This document shows, piece after piece, positions 16,612 to 22,971 of a stretch of DNA of 28,180 nucleotides (positions are counted from its first letter, which is position 1; the number at the start of each line of letters is the position of its first letter). The stretch comes from Bacillota bacterium (lineage in GTDB: Bacteria > Bacillota > Clostridia > Acetivibrionales > DSM-1351), in contig JAEWZA010000092.1 of NCBI GenBank assembly GCA_023395575.1, forward strand, positions 1-28,180. Reading direction: 5' to 3'. Under the pieces are notes generated by a model that saw only the letters and a list, made by a program, of their open reading frames with translations, did not search any database and was not told where the DNA came from. The position numbers and the translations under genes are program-made.

Positions 16612-17508
16612 TTAACCTTTCAAATATTTTTTTCCTATGGTTTCACCAGCTGAAATTTTAGTTTCAAAACCGTCGCTTGTCTGATTTATGATGTCCATAT
16701 CTATCATAATTTTATCCTTCTTAAAAAACAGAAGAACTGTTGAACCACCAAACTTAAAATACCCTTTTTCCTCTCCCCTTTTTACTCTGCAGTCAGGAAC
16801 GTAAGTCTGAACAATTGAGCCAACAGAAGTTGCTCCTACCTCAACATATAGAACTTCACCAAAATTGTCCGTCTTGAATATACTGTATTCTCTCTTATTT
16901 CTGCAGAATAGCTCTGGGATTTTTCTCAATGCCACCGGATTAACAGAATAGTATTCACCCTTAATCTTTTTTGCTCTACTACAAACACCGCTGTCAAAAA
17001 AGTGAAATCTATGATAGTCTACTGGGCAAAGCCTCAAAATCATATATGCTCCACCTTCATATTCTTTGGCTAATTCTTCATCTAGTAGCAAGTCCGAAAG
17101 ACTATAGCTCATACCCTTTATTTGTATAATGTCTTTATAGTCAATATAATTCCATGCCTGTAAACGTCCGTCACCTGGTGATAGTAGCTCATTTTCTGGC
17201 TTGTCAAAACTTCTGGCTGTAGGCTTTAATTTTCTCGAAAAGAACTCATTGAAGCTGTTATAGTCATCAAGCTTATTTTCACATTCCTCGAAGTCAATTG
17301 AGAAGTTCTTTGCAAATTTAGCTATACTTTTCTTGCTCAACCTCAAATCACAGAAAAAACCTGTTAGCGCAGAATATATTTTTCTTTTTACTAACAATTC
17401 AAGGCCAAATTTGCCAGCCTTTGAATTGTATAAGGCATCGAGGAGTGTACCTCCTGCCACATTTTCTGTTTCGTATTCTCCTGTTTTTCTATTGTATATT
17501 TTAATCAT
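16612..17508 (-). CDS. psd: Phosphatidylserine decarboxylase proenzyme
   Basis: This enzyme decarboxylates phosphatidylserine to phosphatidylethanolamine at the membrane. The 298-residue protein is of the PSD type common in Clostridia. Seen are NSFNEFFSRKLKPTAR, LLSPGDGRL, the His-containing LCPVDYHRFHFFDSG, SVNPVALRKIPELF, and the self-cleavage site FGGSTV near residue 255. There the proenzyme splits at Gly-Ser to give a small alpha chain with a pyruvoyl group; the extra Gly (GGST) is as in clostridial relatives. AGGAG precedes the ATG. The gene stands alone upstream of pfkA; no pssA is adjacent. Confidence 0.95.
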   Translation of the reverse strand: MIKIYNRKTGEYETENVAGGTLLDALYNSKAGKFGLELLVKRKIYSALTGFFCDLRLSKKSIAKFAKNFSIDFEECENKLDDYNSFNEFFSRKLKPTARSFDKPENELLSPGDGRLQAWNYIDYKDIIQIKGMSYSLSDLLLDEELAKEYEGGAYMILRLCPVDYHRFHFFDSGVCSRAKKIKGEYYSVNPVALRKIPELFCRNKREYSIFKTDNFGEVLYVEVGATSVGSIVQTYVPDCRVKRGEEKGYFKFGGSTVLLFFKKDKIMIDMDIINQTSDGFETKISAGETIGKKYLKG

Positions 17509-17550
17509 AAAATCTCCTAAATAATTCTGTTTGACGTCAAAAATTCACGC

Positions 17551-17891
17551 GTTGAGCTAACTTATTATGAACTTAGTTTGCAGGTAAACTATTTATTGTT
17601 TATACTGGTACGCGAGTACAACTTAGATAAATGGGATACTTGGTTAAAGATATTTGTTTGAATTTGTAGGTGAAGAATAGTTAGTTATACCGTAAAACCT
17701 ACACGATGTAGGTTTTAGCGCAACGATGAAGCAAGGATGCTGAATGTAAGCGACAGTATAATTAACTATGATGAACCAATACAAATTCAACAAATATCTT
17801 GGGAGTATCCCATTTAGATAAGTTTGTACGGAAGTACCAGTAAATAATATTATAATTCACCATGCAAGGTTTATAAAATAATTAGCTCAAC
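17551..17891. repeat. Large palindromic element C
   Basis: This 341-bp element is bounded by GTTGAGCTAA (17551-17560) and TTAGCTCAAC (17882-17891), with arms of about 90 bp that pair imperfectly. GTACGCGAGT is at 17608-17617, and the opposite arm has GTACGGAAGTACC. Inner arms follow, then a core (17689-17757) with a 9-bp hairpin AAAACCTAC/GTAGGTTTT (17694-17716), and then a stretch that aligns with the element D core at about three quarters of positions. It lies upstream of psd and of the foldase gene. The rest of the gap to 18291 is AT rich with no ORF. Confidence 0.78.
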
Positions 17892-18291
17892 CAGTTAAAT
17901 TCGTATATAACTAAACAATATATTTTTGTTATCAATATATATAATGCAATTATAAATTTCTATAAGCTATTTTTCAATATATTTTCTTATGCTATTATTT
18001 CGCCAAATTAATTTTTGCAAACCATTTCTGCTCTCTTACAATCACTAATCCTATACCTAAATAACTGGTTTAGCAATATTATGTTTCTTCCATAATTTTA
18101 CCGTACCATAAAATCATCATTTAGGATATGTCAGTTATTTTATTCTAATTGCTAAATTATAGCTATTCACGACAATTAATTTTTTTCTATTTTTACAGGA
18201 TATAACATAAATTATTTGTAAAAATCGTGGTGAATATATTTTAAATAGTATATAATCGAATTGTAAATATACTGTATTAAAAAGTAATATA

Positions 18292-18428
18292 CTTAACTTT
18301 CACAGTTGAAAATTGCAGGTGTGGGGACCCTAACAAATAAAAAGTAAAATAATTGCTTAAAATTAGCTAGTTTGCAGGTTAAGAAACTTGATTAGGCATG
18401 TATGATACTCTTCATTTGGAAAGTTGAG
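18292..18428. repeat. Palindromic element F in the foldase leader
   Basis: CTTAACTTTC (18292-18301) and GAAAGTTGAG (18419-18428) are terminal inverted repeats (9 of 10) around 137 bp. The left inner segment, CAGTTGAAAATTGCAGGTGT, also matches the outer arm of element D (minus strand, near 4940). A possible promoter (TATAAT near 18250 with a weak -35) lies just upstream, so the element would be transcribed as most of a 200-nt leader of the foldase gene at 18465. Confidence 0.6.
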
Positions 18429-18464
18429 AAATAAAGATATTACTATTTTTTGGAGGAGGCTAAA

Positions 18465-19871
18465 ATGAAAAATAAATTCTTGATAGCAATGGGCTTAACA
18501 GTTTTGTTAGCAGGAGGTTCTATAATTTCTTCCTATGCTGCAATCAAAAATGATGAGGTTATTTTGCTTAACATTGGAAAACCAAATATGTTGGTTAGCG
18601 GAATTGAGAAAGCTATTGACACAGATATTAAAGTTACTCCTGTATTAGTTAAAGACACTACATTAGTCCCTATTCGTGCAATAATTGAAGCTTTTGGCGG
18701 ACAAGTCAGCTGGGACAGCAAAAGTAAAAAAGTAACTGTTACATACAATAAAAACAAAGTTGAACTGTGGCTTAATAAAACGTCGGCTGTTGTAAATGGT
18801 AAAAAGGTAACATCAACTGTTGCACCAAAAGAGATTAACGGAAGAACTATGGTCCCTTTAAAATTTGTTTCAGAAAATCTAGGCTTATTCGTAAACTGGG
18901 AAGGCACTACTAAATCAATTTCCATAGGCTCACCTAGTGATTATGTAGCTAGTTTTGGCAGTGAGAAAATTAAAAAAGCCGAATTCAATATTTACTTAAG
19001 CAATGCTAAAAACTATTTAATGAATTATATATCTCAGAATGCAGCTACTCTATCCATAAAAGAAAACATGTGGGATACAGTGATAGACAATGAAACAGCT
19101 GCAAGCTTAGCTAAAAAAATGGCTCTTGATTATTCAAAAGAACATGCTATATTTTTATCAAGAGCTAAAGCAAATAAAACTGTCCTAACTGCTGAGGAAC
19201 TTGCAAAAATTGATAGCTCAATAACAGAATTTATTAATCAGAAAGGCAGTAAAGAAGCCGCTGAAAAAACCTTAAAGGAAGAATTTGGTATTAGCTTGGC
19301 AGAGTACACTCAATTTCTAAAGGATTATGACTTAGCAAACAAAAATTTGCAGGCAGAAATACGTAAACTTCCAATATCAGAAGATGAGATTTTAAAGACC
19401 TATGAAAGCAATAAATCTAGCTATGAGAATGTTACTGTAAAGCATATATTATTTTTGGCAGATTCCAATAAAAGTGCTGAAGAACACGAAATAGTTAAGA
19501 AAAAAGCTGAAGATATTTTACTAAAGGTAAATGCTGGAGAAGATTTTACTGCTCTTGCAAAGGAGTACTCAGAGGATCCTGGTTCGAAAAATTCTGGTGG
19601 AGAATATACCTTTGGCAGAGGTGAAATGGTGCCAGAATTTGAAGAGTGGTCTTTCCAGGCTAAAGAAGGCGATACTGGTATTGTTAAAACATCTTATGGC
19701 TATCATATAATGAAATTTGTTAAAAGAAGCACTTATGAAGATGTAAAGGAATCTATCCGTACACAGCTCACAAATAATGCAGCTGACTTATATATTGATA
19801 AGCTAATTACAGACTCAAAGTATGTTGTTGTTAAAAACAAGAGTGTTTTTGATGCAATTGTAGTGAAATAG
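18465..19871 (+). CDS. Secreted PrsA/parvulin-type peptidyl-prolyl isomerase with copper amine oxidase-like N-terminal domain
   Basis: This 468-residue exported protein has three parts. A signal peptide (MKNKFLIAMGLTVLLAGGSI, likely cleaved after SSYA) comes first. Residues about 35-150 form a copper amine oxidase N-terminal-like domain with the typical VPIRAIIEAFGGQVSWDS and VPLKFVSENLG repeats. After a helical SurA-like region, residues about 325-425 form a PPIC parvulin domain (VKHILF, ALAKEYSEDPGSKNSGG, GRGEMVPEFEEWSF, TSYGYHIMKF). It should assist folding of secreted proteins outside the membrane. No lipobox Cys is present, so unlike Bacillus PrsA it is not a lipoprotein. The ATG at 18465 follows GGAGGAGG. 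It stands alone and has a strong terminator. Confidence 0.93.
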   Translation: MKNKFLIAMGLTVLLAGGSIISSYAAIKNDEVILLNIGKPNMLVSGIEKAIDTDIKVTPVLVKDTTLVPIRAIIEAFGGQVSWDSKSKKVTVTYNKNKVELWLNKTSAVVNGKKVTSTVAPKEINGRTMVPLKFVSENLGLFVNWEGTTKSISIGSPSDYVASFGSEKIKKAEFNIYLSNAKNYLMNYISQNAATLSIKENMWDTVIDNETAASLAKKMALDYSKEHAIFLSRAKANKTVLTAEELAKIDSSITEFINQKGSKEAAEKTLKEEFGISLAEYTQFLKDYDLANKNLQAEIRKLPISEDEILKTYESNKSSYENVTVKHILFLADSNKSAEEHEIVKKKAEDILLKVNAGEDFTALAKEYSEDPGSKNSGGEYTFGRGEMVPEFEEWSFQAKEGDTGIVKTSYGYHIMKFVKRSTYEDVKESIRTQLTNNAADLYIDKLITDSKYVVVKNKSVFDAIVVK

Positions 19872-19880
19872 ATAGTATGC

Positions 19881-19918
19881 AAAAAGCAGCTGTGGAAAAC
19901 AAAGCACAGCTGCTTTTT
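19881..19918. terminator. Bidirectional terminator between the foldase gene and hcp
   Basis: A perfect 14-bp stem joins AAAAAGCAGCTGTG (19881-19894) to CACAGCTGCTTTTT (19905-19918) with a 10-nt loop. T-runs follow on both strands, so it can end both convergent genes. Confidence 0.9.
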
Positions 19919-19963
19919 ATTCAATAGTGCTTACTTAATTATTATCTCAATTTTTCCTGTTGA

Positions 19964-21793
19964 TTAGTTCAGCTTTTTCAACAAATCCTCAACATCCAAC
20001 CCATGCACTGCACAAGCATCTTCTAATGATTCGGCTTGTGATGAAGGGCACCCTAGACAATGCATTCCTGCTTCCATTAATATTTTTGCATTATCAGGAC
20101 TTGCTTTTAAAACATCGCCAATTATCATATCTTTTGTAATAGCAGCCTTTTCCTCATCGCCTAAAAACATTTTGATATCATCTTCCACATTAGTTATTCC
20201 GCCAATTCCGAAGTTATCAACTAACACCTTCGCGACATTTGGAGAAAGGAATGCTGGTAAAGTTGGACCAAGGTGAATATTCTTTACTCCCAAGTATAAG
20301 AGTGAAAGAAGAACTATAACAGCCTTTTGCTCATACCATGCAATGTTGAAAGCGATAGGCAGCTTGTTTATATCATCAAGTCCAAATACTTCCTTAAGCT
20401 TAAGTGCAATTACTGCCAAGGAATATGAATCATTACATTGCCCTGCATCAAGTACTCTTGGTATTCCGTTAATGTCACCAAGCTCCAGCTTGTTATACTT
20501 ATATTTTGCACAGCCTGCAGTCATAATTACAGTATCCTTTGGAAGTGCTTTTGCAAAGTCAGTGTAGTAGTTTCTAGACTTTTGACGTCCATCACAGCCC
20601 GCCATTACAAAGAATTTCTTGATAGCACCTGATTTTACAGCATCTACAACTTTGTCAGCCAATGCTAAAACCTGATTATGAGCAAAGCCTCCAATTATTT
20701 CGCCCTCTTCTATTTGTGTTGGAGCCGCACAGCTTTTTGCCATTTCTATAATAGCAGAGAAATCTTTATGACCATTCTCGTCCTTTCCTATATGAGTACA
20801 TCCAGTAAAGCCTGCTGAGCCTGTTGTAAACAATCTTGCTTTATATGAATCCTTAGGAGGTACAATACAGTTTGTTGTCATAAGAATTGGTCCATTAAAG
20901 CTTTCAAACTCTTCTTTTTGTTTCCACCATGCATTTCCATAGTTTCCTACAAAATTGCTGTACTTCTTGAACTTAGGATAGTAGTGAGCTGGTAGCATTT
21001 CTGAATGAGTATATACATCAATTCCTGTACCCTGTGTTTGTTCAAGCAGCAATTCTAAGTCTTTCAAGTCATGTCCAGAAATTAAGATACCTGGGTTTTT
21101 ACCTACGCCAATATTAACTTTTGTAATTTCAGGATTACCATAAGTAGAAGTATTTGCGGTATCTAGAAGTGCCATTCCATCCACACCTGTTTTTCCTGTT
21201 TCTAAAGTAAGTGCTACTAAAGCGTCTGCACTTAAGCTGTCATCTAGGGTTGCAGCCAATGCTTTCTGCATAAATGCATTTATTGCATCATCATCATAGC
21301 CTAGCTCGTTAGCATGTTTCATATAAGCTGCCAAGCCTTTGTTTCCATATATAATAAGTTCTCTAAGGCTTCGTACATCTTCATTTTCTGTTGAAAGTAC
21401 TCCAACTGTCTCAGCTTTTGCATCTAGTTCCTCTTTTGTAGTACCACTCCACAATGCCGCCGGATGTAAGTTCTCCTTATTTGTTACTTTGCTCAATAAT
21501 GATTCTTTGATTTTTACAGTATCTAGCACTCTTTGGTAAATTACATCATCATCGAAGTTCGCATTTGTAATTGTTGTGAAAAGGTTTAGTGTAATGTGGT
21601 GATTTACTTCTGGTGAAACACTTTCTCCCTGACTTCTCAGTGCGGTTGTAACAACACTTAAACCTTTTGTAGCATAAATTAATAAATCCTGTGTTTTAGC
21701 AAGCTCTGGTGACTTTCCACATACACCTACGTTAGTACATCCAGTACAACCTGCAGCTTCTTGACATTGATAACAAAACATTTTATTTTCCAT
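19964..21793 (-). CDS. hcp: Hybrid cluster protein with fused C-terminal redox disulfide (DUF1858-like) domain
   Basis: Hcp is a cytosolic iron-sulfur protein that reduces hydroxylamine in vitro and is linked to nitric oxide/nitrosative stress. The N-terminal Cys set at residues 7, 10, 19 and 25 has the 3-9-6 spacing of the Fe-S cluster of class I/II enzymes. Hybrid-cluster ligands are recognisable: His in ISGHDLKDL, Glu in THSEMLPAHYY, and Cys in TTNCIVPP, AGCDGRQKS, TAGCAKYKY and DAGQCNDSY, with Glu and Lys in AWYEQKA. The protein is 609 residues, longer than usual, because the last 65 or so carry a DUF1858/TIGR03980-like domain (GMHCLGCPSSQAESLEDAC). AAGGAG precedes the ATG. It is divergent from a Crp/Fnr regulator. 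Confidence 0.96.
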   Translation of the reverse strand: MENKMFCYQCQEAAGCTGCTNVGVCGKSPELAKTQDLLIYATKGLSVVTTALRSQGESVSPEVNHHITLNLFTTITNANFDDDVIYQRVLDTVKIKESLLSKVTNKENLHPAALWSGTTKEELDAKAETVGVLSTENEDVRSLRELIIYGNKGLAAYMKHANELGYDDDAINAFMQKALAATLDDSLSADALVALTLETGKTGVDGMALLDTANTSTYGNPEITKVNIGVGKNPGILISGHDLKDLELLLEQTQGTGIDVYTHSEMLPAHYYPKFKKYSNFVGNYGNAWWKQKEEFESFNGPILMTTNCIVPPKDSYKARLFTTGSAGFTGCTHIGKDENGHKDFSAIIEMAKSCAAPTQIEEGEIIGGFAHNQVLALADKVVDAVKSGAIKKFFVMAGCDGRQKSRNYYTDFAKALPKDTVIMTAGCAKYKYNKLELGDINGIPRVLDAGQCNDSYSLAVIALKLKEVFGLDDINKLPIAFNIAWYEQKAVIVLLSLLYLGVKNIHLGPTLPAFLSPNVAKVLVDNFGIGGITNVEDDIKMFLGDEEKAAITKDMIIGDVLKASPDNAKILMEAGMHCLGCPSSQAESLEDACAVHGLDVEDLLKKLN

Positions 21794-21831
21794 ATAATCT
21801 ATCTCCTTTTTATTTATAGTTGTTTTTATTT

Positions 21832-21861
21832 TTGTGCTTGATTTGATATGCTTAGTATAAT
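21832..21861 (+). promoter_or_regulatory. Promoter of the Crp/Fnr regulator gene
   Basis: TTGTGC (21832-21837) and TATAAT (21856-21861) are separated by 18 nt on the plus strand. The predicted start near 21868 gives a leader of about 115 nt. Confidence 0.6.
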
Positions 21862-21877
21862 AGAATTAGTTATACTA
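21853..21877. promoter_or_regulatory. Inverted repeat overlapping both -10 boxes in the hcp/regulator gap
   Basis: TAGTATAA (21853-21860) and TTATACTA (21870-21877) form a perfect 8-bp inverted repeat with a 9-nt spacer. Each half contains one of the two opposed -10 boxes. It may be the regulator's operator, or partly a by-product of two facing -10 sequences. No TTGTGA/TCACAA Fnr-type site is seen. Confidence 0.45.
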
Positions 21878-21897
21878 TGATGTAGCTATAGATACAA
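21869..21897 (-). promoter_or_regulatory. Promoter of hcp
   Basis: On the minus strand TTGTAT (21897-21892) and TATAAC (21874-21869) are spaced by 17 nt. The predicted start near 21862 is about 70 nt before the hcp ATG. It faces the regulator promoter, and the two overlap. Confidence 0.6.
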
Positions 21898-21948
21898 AAT
21901 ATAAATAATTAGCACAATTTAACAAAATCTTTTTGGAGGTGAGCTTCC

Positions 21949-21966
21949 ATGTCATTTTTACATTAA
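21949..21966 (+). promoter_or_regulatory. Five-codon leader ORF with strong ribosome site upstream of the Crp/Fnr gene
   Basis: TTTGGAGGTGAG (about 21933-21942) sits at ideal distance from an ATG at 21949 that encodes MSFLH and stops at 21966. The regulator's own ATG at 21984 is 18 nt further on, in another frame, and has no ribosome site. Termination at the mini-ORF may hand ribosomes to the regulator. Confidence 0.45.
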
Positions 21967-21983
21967 ATCAGTTTATGTAGAAT

Positions 21984-22691
21984 ATGAACATGGCTATAAA
22001 TATGGAAAATTATACTTCTATATTATCAAAATGCACATTATTTAAGGGCATTGCAGACGAAGAATTGGGACCACTTCTATCCTGTCTAGGTTCCTATACA
22101 AAGAGCTACAAGGTTGATGAATATGTTTTCTTTTCAGGAAATGAAATTAATCATATAGGGATACTTTTATCAGGTCAAGCGGAAATTATAAAGGAAAACC
22201 TTGCTGGGAATCGTCACATAATGGCTTTTTTAACCCCCTCTCAAATTTTCGGTGAAGGAATTGTCTGCACTGTAAAACGCATATCGCCTGTCACAATCAG
22301 GGTAAAGGAAGATACAAAAATACTCTTTGTTCCCTATGAGAAAATTACCAAGAGCTGCAGCAATTCCTGCAACTTCCACATTCAGATTATTCAGAATATG
22401 ATGATTATTCTCGGTCAGAAAAATTACAATCTAAACACTAAAATTGAACTTCTTACTCTAAAAGGCATGAGAGAAAAAATTGCAGCTTACCTTTTACATG
22501 AAGTTAAAGACAAAAATAGCCTAAGCTTTCAGATAACTCCTAATAGAAACGAACTGGCCGAATATCTCAACGTCTCCCGAACCTCAATGTGCCGTGAGCT
22601 TGCAAAAATGAAGGAAGAAAATATTCTCGACTACTATCAGAATTCTTTTAAAATTTTATCTATTGAAGCGCTTAAGGAGTGTTTAGCTTAA
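21984..22691 (+). CDS. Crp/Fnr family regulator, probably HcpR-like
   Basis: This 235-residue protein has an N-terminal cyclic-nucleotide-binding-like beta barrel (LFKGIADEELGPLL through LFVPYEKI, residues about 15-120) and a C-terminal winged helix with recognition region RNELAEYLNVSRTSMCRELAKMKEENILDY (about 187-217). The N-terminal domain lacks an Fnr-style Cys cluster; the Cys pair at SCSNSCNF is central. Its place divergent from hcp matches HcpR-type regulators, which control hcp in response to nitrosative stress in many anaerobes; that role is inferred. The start could be 21984 or the ATG at 22002 (MENYTSIL); neither has a ribosome site, while a leader mini-ORF just upstream does. Confidence 0.9.
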   Translation: MNMAINMENYTSILSKCTLFKGIADEELGPLLSCLGSYTKSYKVDEYVFFSGNEINHIGILLSGQAEIIKENLAGNRHIMAFLTPSQIFGEGIVCTVKRISPVTIRVKEDTKILFVPYEKITKSCSNSCNFHIQIIQNMMIILGQKNYNLNTKIELLTLKGMREKIAAYLLHEVKDKNSLSFQITPNRNELAEYLNVSRTSMCRELAKMKEENILDYYQNSFKILSIEALKECLA

Positions 22692-22794
22692 GCAGTTAGT
22701 TCCATTCTTCAGTTTTTATATCCTCAGCTTCCCATTTGTAACATTTGAGTATATAGTTCATATAATGCTATTGTAGGTCTTGCCTAAGTTTGAG

Positions 22795-22902
22795 TTTAAG
22801 AACTTTTAATACATAACGTGGCTGCAAAATGTACCCCTCTTCTATTTGTGGTGGGTACTGTTTTGGTTTTCAGAATTGATTAGCATATATGAAGTTCTTA
22901 AA
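22795..22902 (+). ncRNA. Structured leader candidate upstream of the first acyltransferase
   Basis: An 11-bp outer stem (22795-22805 with 22892-22902, TTAAGAACTT against AAGTTCTTAA) encloses a second stem, GTACCC (22831-22836) with GGGTAC (22853-22858), which continues into AAAAT/TTTTG-type pairing. The block ends 70 nt before the ATG at 22972. No known riboswitch consensus was recognised. It could be a regulatory leader or another dispersed palindrome. Confidence 0.4.
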
Positions 22903-22971
22903 ATAAGAAGAAGGAGCAAGTCCATGCCACTTCTTTAATGAATTCAGTGTTATAAGGAGGCTGGATAATAT

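Noticed and set aside
18292..18464. Known riboswitch in the foldase leader
   Set aside because: The GC-rich patch matches no riboswitch consensus I know; terminal repeats shared with other gaps explain it better.
18533..18925. Open frame antisense to the foldase gene
   Set aside because: It overlaps the conserved copper amine oxidase-like domain coding sequence and has no start signal.
21794..21983. Fnr-type TTGTGA/TCACAA operator in the hcp gap
   Set aside because: No such pair is present; only the inverted repeat overlapping the -10 boxes was found.
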